From Bradyrhizobium sp. CCBAU 53338 (lineage in GTDB: Bacteria; Pseudomonadota; Alphaproteobacteria; Rhizobiales; Xanthobacteraceae), in assembly GCF_015291665.1 (NCBI RefSeq), contig NZ_CP030048.1, forward strand, positions 4,588,001 to 4,652,000: 64,000 nt of DNA, given 5' to 3'. Both the position numbers and the translations under genes were made by a program. Of this stretch, positions 1 to 8,710 are shown piece by piece (position 1 is the first letter of the stretch; each line of letters starts with the position of its first letter). The notes below the pieces were generated by a model that was not told the DNA's origin, searched no databases, and saw nothing but the letters and a program-made list of their open reading frames with translations.

Positions 1-800
1 TCGACAGCCTGGTCCATGTCGGCATCCGGCATGATGATGGCGTGATTCTTGGCGCCACCGAAGCACTGGCAGCGCTTGCCGGTCTGGGCGGCGCGCTCAT
101 AGATGTATTGCGCGATCGGCGTCGAGCCGACGAAGCCGACGGCCTTGATATCGGGGTCGTCGAGGATGGCATCGACCGCTTCCTTGTCGCCGTTGACGAC
201 GTTGAGGATGCCGGCCGGCAGGCCCGCCTCGATCATCAACTCGGCAAGCTTCATCGGCACGCCGGGATCGCGCTCGGACGGCTTCAGGATGAAGGCGTTG
301 CCGCAGGCGATCGCAGGCGCGAACTTCCACATCGGGATCATTGCCGGAAAGTTGAACGGCGTGATGCCGGCAACGACGCCGAGCGGCTGGCGCATGGAAT
401 AGATGTCGATGCCGGGGCCGGCACCTTCGGTGTATTCGCCCTTCATCAGATGAGGAATGCCGCAGGCGAACTCGGCGACTTCGAGGCCGCGCTGGATGTC
501 GCCCTTGGCGTCGGGCACGGTCTTGCCGTGCTCGCGCGCGAGCAGCTCGGCGAGCTTGTCGTAGTCGCGCTGCACCAGTTCGACGAATTTCGTCATGACG
601 CGGGCGCGGCGCTGCGGATTGGTCGCGGCCCATTCGGGCTGCGCGGCGCGGGCGTTCTCGACGGCGGCACGGACTTCGGCCTTGGAGGCCAGCGCGACCT
701 TGGCCTGGACGTCACCGGTCATCGGCTCGAAGACGTCGGCGGTACGGCCCGACTTACCCTTGACTTCCTTGCCACCGATGAAGTGCCCGACGTCGCGCAT
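1..800 (-). CDS. mmsA: Methylmalonate-semialdehyde dehydrogenase (CoA-acylating), 3' part cut off by window end
   Basis: The minus strand reads open from an ATG at 800 to the window edge, giving 266 N-terminal residues of an aldehyde dehydrogenase of about 500. Visible are the substrate/NAD region with ITPFNFPAMIPMWKFAPAIA and the cofactor-contact stretch GNAFILKPSERDPG. The catalytic cysteine would lie beyond the edge. The family oxidatively decarboxylates (methyl)malonate semialdehyde to propionyl- or acetyl-CoA in valine, myo-inositol or beta-alanine breakdown. GGGAGG lies just upstream of the ATG. The gene is divergent from a LysR regulator, its likely controller. The product call is firm; the pathway served is not shown. 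Confidence 0.9.
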   Translation of the reverse strand, partial: MRDVGHFIGGKEVKGKSGRTADVFEPMTGDVQAKVALASKAEVRAAVENARAAQPEWAATNPQRRARVMTKFVELVQRDYDKLAELLAREHGKTVPDAKGDIQRGLEVAEFACGIPHLMKGEYTEGAGPGIDIYSMRQPLGVVAGITPFNFPAMIPMWKFAPAIACGNAFILKPSERDPGVPMKLAELMIEAGLPAGILNVVNGDKEAVDAILDDPDIKAVGFVGSTPIAQYIYERAAQTGKRCQCFGGAKNHAIIMPDADMDQAV

Positions 801-837
801 GAATACCTCCCACAGGACGGGTTAGATCGCTTTGACA

Positions 838-866
838 AATCCTATCGACCTGCATTTTATAGGATT
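838..866. promoter_or_regulatory. Inverted repeat between mmsA and lysR, candidate LysR box
   Basis: AATCCTAT (838-845) and ATAGGATT (859-866) are perfect 8-bp arms around 13 bp, midway between the divergent mmsA and lysR starts. Spaced dyads of this size are typical of LysR-type recognition sites, so autoregulation plus mmsA control is a reasonable inference. Confidence 0.5.
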
Positions 867-900
867 CAAGTCTGAGATATTGCACCATAGATGTGCGAAA

Positions 901-1809
901 ATGCTGGATCAAGGCGCTATCGATTGGGACGACTTTCGTTTCGTGCTGGCCATCGTGCGGGGCGGCTCGGTGTCGGCTGCGGCAAAACAGCTCGGCGTCG
1001 ACCATGCCACGGTGATCCGCCGCGTCGACCGGCTGGAAAAGCACCTCTCGGCAAAGCTGTTTGACCGGCGCAAGACCGGCTACCTCCTCACCGACGCCGG
1101 CCAGCGCGTCGCCGACAGCGCCGAAGCAATGGAATCCACCATCGTCGCCAACCAGGAGCAGGTCGGCGGCTCCGTGGCGCGATTGACCGGTACGGTGCGG
1201 ATCGGGGCGCCCGACGGGTTCGGCACCGCCTTCCTGGCGCCACGCCTGGCGCCCTTCGCCGATCGCTATCCCGACCTCGATCTGCAACTTGTAGCGACCG
1301 CACGGCTGTTCAGCCTCTCCAAACGCGAGGCAGACATCGCGATCAGCCTGACCATGCCGAAAGAGGGCCGCATCGTCGGCCGCAAGCTGCTCGATTATCG
1401 GCTCGGCTTGTACGCCGCCGCGGCCTATCTCGACCGCTTCCCGAAAATCGCCTCGCGGCAGGACCTGCCGCAGCATCGCTTCGTCGGCTACATCGAGGAG
1501 CTGCTTTTCACGCCGGAGCTCGATTATCTGCCCCAGGTGTCACCGCGGATCTCGGCACGCTTCCGCAGCGCCAACCTGATCGCGCAGCTCAATGCCACGC
1601 TCTCGGGGTTCGGCATCGCGGTGCTGCCGCACTTCATGGCGAGCGACTACCCGCAGCTCGTGGCGGTGCTGCCCGAGGAAGTGTCGATTGTCAGGACGTT
1701 CTGGATGCTGATGCACGCAGACAGCAAGGATCTCGCGCGGATCAGGGCGGTGGCGGATTACATCTCGGAAATTGTCGAGCGTGAGCGGGCGTTGTTCGCG
1801 GGGCGATAG
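901..1809 (+). CDS. LysR-family transcriptional regulator
   Basis: A 302-residue protein. Residues about 8-65 form the LysR winged helix-turn-helix (DWDDFRFVLAIVRGGSVSAA, then a recognition helix with HATVIRRVDRLE). About 90-300 form the periplasmic-binding-like effector domain. The frame is open from a TTG at 832, but the ATG at 901 is preferred: it gives the usual family length and leaves the upstream dyad (838-866) outside the coding region. It is divergent from mmsA, a classic LysR arrangement, so it probably controls that gene in response to a pathway metabolite. The effector cannot be read from sequence. Confidence 0.87.
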   Translation: MLDQGAIDWDDFRFVLAIVRGGSVSAAAKQLGVDHATVIRRVDRLEKHLSAKLFDRRKTGYLLTDAGQRVADSAEAMESTIVANQEQVGGSVARLTGTVRIGAPDGFGTAFLAPRLAPFADRYPDLDLQLVATARLFSLSKREADIAISLTMPKEGRIVGRKLLDYRLGLYAAAAYLDRFPKIASRQDLPQHRFVGYIEELLFTPELDYLPQVSPRISARFRSANLIAQLNATLSGFGIAVLPHFMASDYPQLVAVLPEEVSIVRTFWMLMHADSKDLARIRAVADYISEIVERERALFAGR

Positions 1810-1834
1810 CGCTGCTCTGGTACGGCACCTCGCC

Positions 1835-2455
1835 TTAACTCTGCTTCGCCTTCTTCGCTGCCGCCGCCTTTGGCTCGCGCTTTGCCCCCTCCAGCGCGCT
1901 GTCCTTGCCCGCCTTCAGCACCTCATCCGACAGTTCGCTCGAGCCGGCGATGCGTGCCAGCAGCATGGTGCCGGCCATCGTCGCCAACGTCGCGATCGCC
2001 TGCTTGCGCGCGGCCTTGCGCGGAACGTTCGGGATGAAATTGGTCATCATCTCGACCATCTCGTCGAGCTTGCCGGCAAACGCCTTGCGTGTCTTCGGGC
2101 TCTCGCGGGCGATCTCGGCCCCAAGCGCGGGGATCGAGCAGCCATGGCCGGGATTGTCGCGATGGAGCGCCGAGAGGTAAGTCTCGACGATCTGGCCAAG
2201 CTGCTTCTCGGGCGCGACCTGATCGGACTGCTTGCGCCAGTGCTCCATCGAACGGTTCATGGCGTAATCGAAGGCCTCGATCACCAGGGCCTCGCGCGAG
2301 TCGAAATGCGCATAGAAGCCGCCATGGGTCAGGCCTGCCTCCTTCATCAGGTCGGCGACGCCGATGCCATGGGCCCCCTTTTCGCGTAGCCGCACGGACG
2401 CCTTCTTGACGATGCGGTCGTGGGTTTCCTGCTTGTGTTCCCGAGAATAGCGCAT
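1835..2455 (-). CDS. TetR-family transcriptional regulator
   Basis: A 206-residue protein with an N-terminal TetR helix-turn-helix (about 5-60; GVADLMKEAGLTHGGFYAHF is the recognition segment) and a divergent C-terminal ligand/dimer domain. The THGGFYAHF form is common in TetR proteins near oxidoreductase or acyl-CoA genes. It is convergent with lysR and lies upstream of nothing on its own strand. The thioesterase ends 59 bp beyond its start, so the two could be co-transcribed, thioesterase first. The palindromes at 3069-3084 and 4069-4094 are possible binding sites, by proximity only. Confidence 0.85.
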   Translation of the reverse strand: MRYSREHKQETHDRIVKKASVRLREKGAHGIGVADLMKEAGLTHGGFYAHFDSREALVIEAFDYAMNRSMEHWRKQSDQVAPEKQLGQIVETYLSALHRDNPGHGCSIPALGAEIARESPKTRKAFAGKLDEMVEMMTNFIPNVPRKAARKQAIATLATMAGTMLLARIAGSSELSDEVLKAGKDSALEGAKREPKAAAAKKAKQS

Positions 2456-2514
2456 GCGGCTCTCATTGGATGTCGGAAGTCATCTCATAGCACGGATACC
2501 CGCCAAGCGGCGCA

Positions 2515-3060
2515 TTAATTCCCGGTAAAATTGTTACCGACCATGGAAAAGGTTGCAGTTGCATGGACCGCGAGTGCCCCCTTACCGTCGCGGACGAAGC
2601 CTTCGGTGTAGCTGGTCTGGCGCCCGAGCTTGACGACCTTGCCTTCCGCCGAGATCAGGCCTGACCTGACGGAGAGCGGCCGCAGGAAAGTCATCTTCAG
2701 GTCGAGCGTCACCGACGACTGCCCGGCCTCCAGCCGCGTCGAAATCGCGCAGCCCATGGCGGTATCGAGGAGCGCGGCGGCGGTCGCCCCGTGCAGGAGC
2801 CCGATGGTGTTTTCGAGATCCTCGCGCGGTTCGAGTTCCATCACGATACGGCCGGGCTCGACCACTCCAACAGTGAAGCCAATCAGTTTCGCGAAGGGCG
2901 GCGGCGGCAACCGGCCGTCGCGGATGCCCAGCATGGCGTCCATGCCGGACAAGCCCATCGCCACCTTCGCAACCGGCGCGGGCACCTGCCAGTCCACCAC
3001 GCGCTCGCGCCGCTGCGCCGGTGAGAACAGGTCGAGTTGAGCAGGTTCGATCATGGGCAC
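2515..3060 (-). CDS. PaaI-type hotdog thioesterase
   Basis: A 181-residue hotdog-fold protein. The 4HBT core spans about 75-175, with GLLHGATAAALLDTAMG (the HG(G/A)-loop and long helix of the PaaI group) and a closing sheet through LDLKMTFLRPL and YTEGFVRDGKG. Such enzymes hydrolyse acyl- or phenylacyl-CoA in the cytosol. The first 55 residues are an N-terminal extension, MPMIEPAQLDLFSP onwards, that is not part of the core. It is divergent from an enoyl-CoA hydratase and two genes from a thiolase, suggesting CoA-thioester catabolism. Its substrate is unknown. Confidence 0.8.
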   Translation of the reverse strand: MPMIEPAQLDLFSPAQRRERVVDWQVPAPVAKVAMGLSGMDAMLGIRDGRLPPPPFAKLIGFTVGVVEPGRIVMELEPREDLENTIGLLHGATAAALLDTAMGCAISTRLEAGQSSVTLDLKMTFLRPLSVRSGLISAEGKVVKLGRQTSYTEGFVRDGKGALAVHATATFSMVGNNFTGN

Positions 3061-3068
3061 CTTCTTTA

Positions 3069-3084
3069 TATGATTTGCATCATA
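3069..3084. promoter_or_regulatory. Palindrome upstream of the thioesterase gene
   Basis: TATGAT-TTGC-ATCATA, a perfect 6-bp dyad with a 4-bp centre, lies 9 bp upstream of the thioesterase start in the space shared with the divergent hydratase. The ATGAT/ATCAT core recurs in the dyad before the thiolase at 4069-4094, so one regulator could bind both. Confidence 0.45.
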
Positions 3085-3207
3085 CTATACGACGGACTTC
3101 GCGCTGGCAACGCCACATCCACCGCTTGACAAGCCGGGCATTTCGTCCCGGAAGTGATCCCGTCCGGCGCGCCTCGCGCAGGTCCACGAAACCTTCGAGA
3201 TCACACG

Positions 3208-3978
3208 ATGGAAATGCTCAACAACCACTGCGGCGTGACGCGCGATGAGCGCGGCGTCGTTCATGTCGCGATCTGCAACGCCGGCTCGCTCAACATCCTC
3301 GGCTCGCCCGTGACCGACGCGGTCCGGGAGGGGCTGCAGCAGCTCTCGTCCGACCGCAGCATCCGCGTCGTGGTGCTGCGCGGCCAGAGCGAGAAGAGCA
3401 TGATCGGCGGCGCCGATATCAAGGAGATGGCCAAGCTCGACCAGAAGTCGGCCGAGGCCTTCATCAGCCGCCTGCGCGATCTCTGCGAAGCCGTGCGCCA
3501 ATTCCCGGCGCCCATGATCGCGCGCATGCCCGGCTGGTGCCTCGGTGGCGGGCTCGAAGTGGCGGCTGCCTGCGACTTCCGGATCGCCGCGCATGATGCA
3601 CATTTCGGCATGCCGGAGGTGCGCGTCGGCATTCCCTCGGTGATCCACGCCGCGCTGCTGCCGCGCCTGATCGGCTGGGCTCGCGCGCGCTGGCTGGTGA
3701 TGACGGCCGAGAACATCGACGCCCCGACCGCCCTGGCCTGGGGCCTGGTCGACAAGATCGCGCCGGCAGGCGGACTGGATGCGGCCGTCGAGCACCTCGT
3801 GACCGCGCTGCTCGAATGCGGCCCCGAGGCGCTGCGCTCGCAGAAGGCGCTGCTGCGGCAATGGGAGGAACTGCCGCTGACGGAGTCGGTGAATCTCAGC
3901 GTCAAGGTGTTCGGCGAGTCGTTCCTGACGGACGAGCCCACACGGCTGATGGGCGCATTCGCGAACAGGAAGCGGTAA
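3208..3978 (+). CDS. Enoyl-CoA hydratase/isomerase family protein
   Basis: A 256-residue crotonase-fold protein. The first oxyanion-hole segment is MIGGADIKEM, the second is WCLGGGLEVAAACD. Glutamates equivalent to the two hydratase acids are visible in GGGLE and in FGMPEVRVGIP. The frame is open from a GTG at 3154, but the ATG at 3208 is preferred because it starts just before the conserved fold. The family hydrates trans-2-enoyl-CoA, but crotonases also include isomerases and lyases, so the exact reaction is open. A thiolase 132 bp downstream suggests a partial beta-oxidation set. Confidence 0.85.
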   Translation: MEMLNNHCGVTRDERGVVHVAICNAGSLNILGSPVTDAVREGLQQLSSDRSIRVVVLRGQSEKSMIGGADIKEMAKLDQKSAEAFISRLRDLCEAVRQFPAPMIARMPGWCLGGGLEVAAACDFRIAAHDAHFGMPEVRVGIPSVIHAALLPRLIGWARARWLVMTAENIDAPTALAWGLVDKIAPAGGLDAAVEHLVTALLECGPEALRSQKALLRQWEELPLTESVNLSVKVFGESFLTDEPTRLMGAFANRKR

Positions 3979-4068
3979 TCGCGCCACCTCCCCTCCGCGG
4001 ACCGGTTCTCATCCGATCCACGACAATTTCTCATGCCGGGCGCGGTTGCATTTTTTGCGCTGCATCAT

Positions 4069-4094
4069 ATGATGGATATAATCTTATCCATCAT
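4069..4094. promoter_or_regulatory. Operator-like dyad in front of the thiolase gene
   Basis: ATGATGGATA (4069-4078) and TATCCATCAT (4085-4094) are perfect 10-bp arms with a 6-bp AT-rich centre. A second palindrome, ATCATATGAT (4064-4073), overlaps the left arm. The dyad ends 16 bp before the thiolase ATG, where a repressor would block transcription. The nearby TetR gene is a candidate partner, by proximity only. Confidence 0.6.
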
Positions 4095-4110
4095 CGCAGG
4101 GAGTTCTGTC

Positions 4111-5307
4111 ATGGCCGAAGCCGCCGATCCCGTCGTCATCGTCTCCGCCGCCCGCACCCCGCTCGGCCGCTTCATGGGCGAGCTGTCACCGCTCGCCGCT
4201 CACAAGCTCGGATCGCATGTCATCAATGCGGCGCTGGAACGCGCCAGACTTGCGCCCGAGAAGGTCGACGAGGTCTTCATGGGCTGCGTGCTGCCGGCCG
4301 GCCAGGGCCAGGCACCGGCACGCCAGGCGGCGCGTAGCGCCGGCCTGCCCGATGCGACTGGTGCCACCACGATCAACAAGGTCTGCGGTTCCGGCATGAA
4401 GGCGACCATGCTGGCGCACGACATCATTCGCGCCGGCTCGGCCGAGATCGTCGTATCCGGCGGCATGGAGAGCATGAGCAACGCACCCTATCTCCTGCAG
4501 AAGGCACGTGGCGGCTATCGCGCCGGCCATGACCGCATCATCGACCACATGATGATGGATGGCCTCGAGGACGCCTACGAAACCGGCCGCTCCATGGGCG
4601 ATTTCGGCGAGGCCACCGCCGAAGCCTATCAGTTCACCCGCAAGGACCAGGACGCCTATGCGATGGAGACGCTGAGCCGCGCACGCAAGGCGGTCGAGGG
4701 CGGCGCGTTCAAGGCCGAGATCGCGCCGATCACGCTGGCTGAGAAGGCAGGCCCGCGCATCATCGCCAATGACGAGCATCCGCTGAAGGTCGATCCCGCA
4801 AAGATCCCCGGCCTGAAGCCGGCGTTCCGCGCCAACGGCACCATCACGCCGGCGGCTTCCTCCGCCAATGCCGACGGTGCCGCGGCGCTCGTGCTGACCA
4901 AGCGCTCGCTCGCCGATCACAACGGCCTTCCCGCCATCGCCGAGATCAAGGGCCACACGACCCACAGCCAGGAGCCGCAATGGTTCACCACGGCGCCGAT
5001 CCCGGCGATCAGAAAACTGCTCGACAAGGTCGGCTGGAGCGCTGATGACGTCGATCTGTTCGAGATCAACGAGGCCTTCGCCGTAGTGGCGATGGCGGCG
5101 CAGCGCGATCTCGGCATTCCTCGCGAGAAGCTGAACATCAACGGCGGTGCCTGCGCGCTCGGCCATCCCATCGGTGCCACCGGCGCGCGTCTGATCGTGA
5201 CGCTGCTGCATGCGCTCGAGGCCAACAATCTCAGGCGTGGTGTTGCGGCACTCTGCATCGGCGGTGGTGAAGCCACTGCGATCGCAGTGGAGCGCCTCGC
5301 GCACTGA
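4111..5307 (+). CDS. Acetyl-CoA acetyltransferase (thiolase)
   Basis: A 398-residue thiolase. The nucleophilic cysteine is Cys92 in INKVCGSGMKAT. The C-terminal motifs NEAFAVVAMA and GGACALGHPIGATGARL supply the catalytic histidine and second cysteine. The family condenses two acetyl-CoA or thiolytically cleaves 3-ketoacyl-CoA. The frame is open from an ATG at 4033, but the ATG at 4111 follows GGGAG and gives the normal family N-terminus; the upstream stretch contains the 4069-4094 dyad. A strong hairpin follows the stop codon. Function is confident at family level; biosynthetic versus degradative use is not shown. Confidence 0.92.
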   Translation: MAEAADPVVIVSAARTPLGRFMGELSPLAAHKLGSHVINAALERARLAPEKVDEVFMGCVLPAGQGQAPARQAARSAGLPDATGATTINKVCGSGMKATMLAHDIIRAGSAEIVVSGGMESMSNAPYLLQKARGGYRAGHDRIIDHMMMDGLEDAYETGRSMGDFGEATAEAYQFTRKDQDAYAMETLSRARKAVEGGAFKAEIAPITLAEKAGPRIIANDEHPLKVDPAKIPGLKPAFRANGTITPAASSANADGAAALVLTKRSLADHNGLPAIAEIKGHTTHSQEPQWFTTAPIPAIRKLLDKVGWSADDVDLFEINEAFAVVAMAAQRDLGIPREKLNINGGACALGHPIGATGARLIVTLLHALEANNLRRGVAALCIGGGEATAIAVERLAH

Positions 5308-5322
5308 CGTTCAAGTCAGAAA

Positions 5323-5356
5323 ATGAGGGAAGTCTGTCATTTCAGACTTCCCTCAT
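5323..5356 (+). terminator. Strong hairpin after the thiolase gene
   Basis: Perfect 14-bp arms (ATGAGGGAAGTCTG at 5323-5336, complement at 5343-5356) with a 6-nt loop sit 15 bp after the thiolase stop. No clear U-tract follows, so it may terminate weakly or protect the 3' end. Confidence 0.6.
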
Positions 5357-5418
5357 CCATGCCAGACTACAACGATGACGCGGGTCTCCCGGAGCCCGCC
5401 AACCTGGATTGAGTCGCG

Positions 5419-6714
5419 ATGATTTCGAACTGGCTTTCGGCTGCGCTCGGCCGCCGCAACATCCATTACGGCTGGGTGATGGTCGGCGTCACCTTTTTTG
5501 CAGCGCTGATCAGCGCCGGCACGGTCGGCGCGCCCGGCGTGTTCATCGTTCCGCTACAAAAGGAGTTCGGCTGGAGCACGGCGGAGATCTCGTCTGCGCT
5601 GTCGATACGCTTCATCCTGTTCGGGCTGATGGCACCGTTCGCCGCCGCTCTCCTCAACCGCTACGGCTTACGCAACGTCACGCTGACCGCGCAGCTCATC
5701 GTCGTCTCCGCGCTCGTCCTCTCACTCGGCATGACGCAGGTCTGGCAGCTCGTGGCGCTGTGGGGCGTGGTGATCGGCATCGGCACCGGCATGACCGCGC
5801 TGGTGCTCGGCGCCACCATCGCGACGCGCTGGTTCGCCGCAAGACGCGGCCTCGTCATCGGCATCATGACCGCGAGCGTGGCAACCGGTCAACTCGTGTT
5901 CCTGCCGCTGCTGGCAAGCCTGACCGAACGCTTCGGCTGGCGCCCCGCGCTCGGCTTCGTCTGCATCATGCTCGGCGTCTCCGCCGCGGCGGTCCTGCTC
6001 GTCATGCGCGACCGCCCCAGCGATCTGGGTCTGCGTCCCTTCGGCGACGAAGGTACCGAGCCCCTGCCCGCGCCGCCCCTGAGCCACGGCTCGATCACGG
6101 CCGTCGCGCTCGGCACGCTGCGCGACGCCTCGAAGTCGAGCGCGTTCTGGATCCTGTTTGCGACCTTCTTCGTCTGCGGCGCCTCGACCAACGGCCTCGT
6201 GCAAGTACATCTGATTCCGATGTGCCTCGATTTCGGCATTCCGCAGGTGCAGGCCGCGAGCCTGTTGGCGGCGATGGGCATCTTCGACTTCTTCGGCACC
6301 ATCATGTCAGGCTGGCTGTCGGACCGTTACGATAACCGCTTCCTGCTGTTCTGGTACTACGGTCTGCGCGGGCTCTCGCTGATCTTCCTGCCCTTCAGCG
6401 ACTTCTCGTTCTACGGCTTGTCGATCTTCGCAATGTTCTATGGTCTGGACTGGATCGCGACCGTGCCGCCGACGGTGCGCCTCACCGCGCAAAAGTTCGG
6501 ACCGGAACGTGCGAACCTGGTGTTCGGCTGGATCTTCGCCGGCCATCAGCTCGGCGCCGGCACCGCCGCGTTCGGCGCGGGCCTGTCGCGGACGCTGCTG
6601 CAGAGCTACCTGCCCGCCTTCTTCGTCGCCGGCGCGCTCTGCGTGTTCGCCTCGCTGATCGTGCTGGCACTGTCGCGGCAGCCGAAGCCGCAACCAAAGC
6701 CCGCGATGGCCTAG
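5419..6714 (+). CDS. MFS transporter
   Basis: A 431-residue membrane protein with about 12 hydrophobic helices. It starts with the short cytosolic MISNWLSAALGRRNIHYGWV segment seen in oxalate/formate- and monocarboxylate-type MFS carriers. GWLSDRYDNR, in the loop between helices, matches the MFS loop signature GxxxDRxxxR. A central polar stretch (about 195-220) separates the two six-helix halves. It probably moves an organic anion across the inner membrane. Neighbours are a thiolase upstream and a 2-hydroxyacid oxidase downstream, so a small carboxylate is a plausible substrate, but this is inference. Confidence 0.85.
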   Translation: MISNWLSAALGRRNIHYGWVMVGVTFFAALISAGTVGAPGVFIVPLQKEFGWSTAEISSALSIRFILFGLMAPFAAALLNRYGLRNVTLTAQLIVVSALVLSLGMTQVWQLVALWGVVIGIGTGMTALVLGATIATRWFAARRGLVIGIMTASVATGQLVFLPLLASLTERFGWRPALGFVCIMLGVSAAAVLLVMRDRPSDLGLRPFGDEGTEPLPAPPLSHGSITAVALGTLRDASKSSAFWILFATFFVCGASTNGLVQVHLIPMCLDFGIPQVQAASLLAAMGIFDFFGTIMSGWLSDRYDNRFLLFWYYGLRGLSLIFLPFSDFSFYGLSIFAMFYGLDWIATVPPTVRLTAQKFGPERANLVFGWIFAGHQLGAGTAAFGAGLSRTLLQSYLPAFFVAGALCVFASLIVLALSRQPKPQPKPAMA

Positions 6715-6966
6715 TACCGGATCGCGCGGCGGTTCTAGCGAGAAGCCGTTCGCGACGCATCCTCGCCGAGTTGCAGGCCCTGTGCGAGCCTCTGCTTGAT
6801 CATACCCATGACGGCGCTCAGTCGAAGGCTCCGGAGTGGGACTCGTCGAGATGTTGCGGAACATGGTCCGGGTGTTGCCGATAGACTTCACGGGCCAAAC
6901 GTGGACAATGGGTCCCAAGCGCTTCGCGCGCGCAGTGCACACCAAGATGCGCCAGAGGGAAACAAC

Positions 6967-8442
6967 ATGCCGACTGCCTTCCCGTCGCCCGTCCCCACCA
7001 TTCCAACTGCTCCCTTGACTGCCGAGCTACGCGATGCGTTGCGCGCGATCGTGGGCGAGAAGGGTCTCATCGAGGACGCGCACGGCATGCAGCCGTTCGT
7101 GACGGACTGGCGCGGACTGCTGCTTGGCGGCGCCGGCGCCGTCGTTCGCCCTGGAAGCACCGGGGAAGTCTCTGATGTGGTCCGGCTTTGCCATCAGCAC
7201 GGCGTCGCGATCGTGCCGCAGGGCGGCAACACCGGATTGATGGGCGGCGCAACTCCCTGGCCGGCACACACCGGCATCGTGCTGTCGCTCGGCCGGATGA
7301 ACCGCGTGCTCGACGTCGATCCCGTCGGTTATGCGATGACGGTCGAGGCCGGCTGCGTGCTGCAAACGCTTCAGGAGACCGCGGCCGCGAACGACAGGTT
7401 CCTGCCGCTCAGCCTCGGCGCCCAGGGCTCCTGCATGATCGGCGGCAACCTCTCGACCAACGCCGGCGGCGTGCAGGTGCTGCGCTATGGCAATGCCCGC
7501 AATCTCGTGCTCGGGCTCGAGGTCGTGCTGCCCAATGGCGACGTCTGGGACGGATTGCGTGCGCTGAAGAAGGACAACACCGGCTACGACCTCAAGCATC
7601 TCTTCATGGGCGCCGAGGGAACGCTCGGGATCATCACCAAGGCCGTGCTCAAGCTGTGGCCCGCGCCGAAGGACGTCAGCACGGCGTGGCTCGCGGTTCG
7701 CGATCCACGCGCGGCGCTGGAAATCCTGTCGGAAGCGCATGCGGCCTCCGAGGACAATGTCGGGTCCTGCGAGCTGCTGAGCCGCGCGGCTGTCGACCTC
7801 GTGATGCGTCACATTCCCGGCGTCCAGGATCCGCTCAGGGCGGATACGCCGTGGTACCTGCTGCTTGAATGGTCGTCCTCGCGCCCACGGCAGGACGGGG
7901 CCGACGGCATGTCGGAGAAGCTGGAGGCGTTTCTCGCCGACCAGCTCGAAGCCGGTCGCGTGCTCGACGCGGTTATCGCGCAGACCGTCGGTCAATCGCG
8001 CAACATGTGGCGCATCCGGGAAGCGATGGCCGAGGCTTCTCGCGCCGAGGGCCCGGGGATCAGCTACGACATCTCGGTGGCGATCTCCAAGATCCCCGAG
8101 TTCATCGACAAGGGGCTCAAGGCCGCGCTCGACATTCTCCCGGGCATTCGCCCCTATCCACTCGGGCATATCGGCGACGGCAATCTGCATTTCTCGTTCA
8201 TGGGGCCCCTCGGCATGGATCAGCAGACGCTGAACCAATACACCGCCGCGATCACGCGCGCCGTGAACGATCTCGTCACCTCCATGGGCGGATCGATCTC
8301 GGCCGAGCACGGCATCGGCATCGAAAAGCTCGACGAGCTCAGCCACTACCGCTCCAAGACCGAGCTCGACATCATGCGCACCATCAAGCGCGCGCTCGAC
8401 CCGCAGAACATCATGAATCCAGGTAAAGTGCTGAGGGTATGA
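6967..8442 (+). CDS. FAD-linked 2-hydroxyacid oxidase/dehydrogenase (GlcD/D-lactate type)
   Basis: A 491-residue VAO/PCMH-fold flavoprotein. The FAD-binding half shows VVRPGSTGEVSDVVRL, PQGGNTGLMGGATP and LGAQGSCMIGGNLSTNAGG. The C-terminal FAD-oxidase half ends HIGDGNLHFS, ISAEHGIGIEK and NIMNPGKVL, the usual metal/substrate signatures of D-lactate, glycolate and D-2-hydroxyglutarate dehydrogenases. GAGGGA precedes the ATG at 6967; a longer in-frame start at 6796 lacks such support. A paralogue is encoded at 60426-61865. The MFS carrier just upstream may import its substrate. The true substrate is unknown. Confidence 0.87.
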   Translation: MPTAFPSPVPTIPTAPLTAELRDALRAIVGEKGLIEDAHGMQPFVTDWRGLLLGGAGAVVRPGSTGEVSDVVRLCHQHGVAIVPQGGNTGLMGGATPWPAHTGIVLSLGRMNRVLDVDPVGYAMTVEAGCVLQTLQETAAANDRFLPLSLGAQGSCMIGGNLSTNAGGVQVLRYGNARNLVLGLEVVLPNGDVWDGLRALKKDNTGYDLKHLFMGAEGTLGIITKAVLKLWPAPKDVSTAWLAVRDPRAALEILSEAHAASEDNVGSCELLSRAAVDLVMRHIPGVQDPLRADTPWYLLLEWSSSRPRQDGADGMSEKLEAFLADQLEAGRVLDAVIAQTVGQSRNMWRIREAMAEASRAEGPGISYDISVAISKIPEFIDKGLKAALDILPGIRPYPLGHIGDGNLHFSFMGPLGMDQQTLNQYTAAITRAVNDLVTSMGGSISAEHGIGIEKLDELSHYRSKTELDIMRTIKRALDPQNIMNPGKVLRV

Positions 8443-8662
8443 CGGGGCGCGAGCCTGTCCCTGATCGAGCTTCTCAGGCGAGATCGTTGAACTTCCGGAT
8501 TCGTTTCCCACGTTCTCAATGCGCTCGCGACAGTCTGCTTTTCATGTCATGCGAGCACATTCGCCATTGCAGCCGAAAGGTATTCGGCGAATGAACGCGA
8601 ACAATTCACCCTTGGTCGGATGGCTCGCCAGCAAATGTTAAGGCGTGGCCCGTAAGCACCGC

Positions 8663-8692
8663 ACACTCCGCAACACGTGCGTTGCGGAGTGT
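8663..8692 (-). terminator. Hairpin between convergent genes
   Basis: ACACTCCGCAAC (8663-8674) and its exact complement (8681-8692) form a 12-bp stem with a 6-nt loop, 18 bp beyond the stop of the minus-strand exported protein and 220 bp after the FAD oxidase. There is no U-tract; a terminator or mRNA-end structure for the minus-strand gene is likely. Confidence 0.5.
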
Positions 8693-8710
8693 CGCACTGG
8701 CGCTTGTCGT

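Noticed and set aside
42..875. Plus-strand open frame over mmsA
   Set aside because: Antisense to a well-conserved aldehyde dehydrogenase reading frame; no family resemblance and wrong strand.
6864..6878. Sigma-54-like element (TGG with GC 10 bp later) before the FAD oxidase
   Set aside because: Only the invariant GG and GC plus TTGC match; such matches are common in GC-rich DNA and no enhancer-binding site or activator gene is near.
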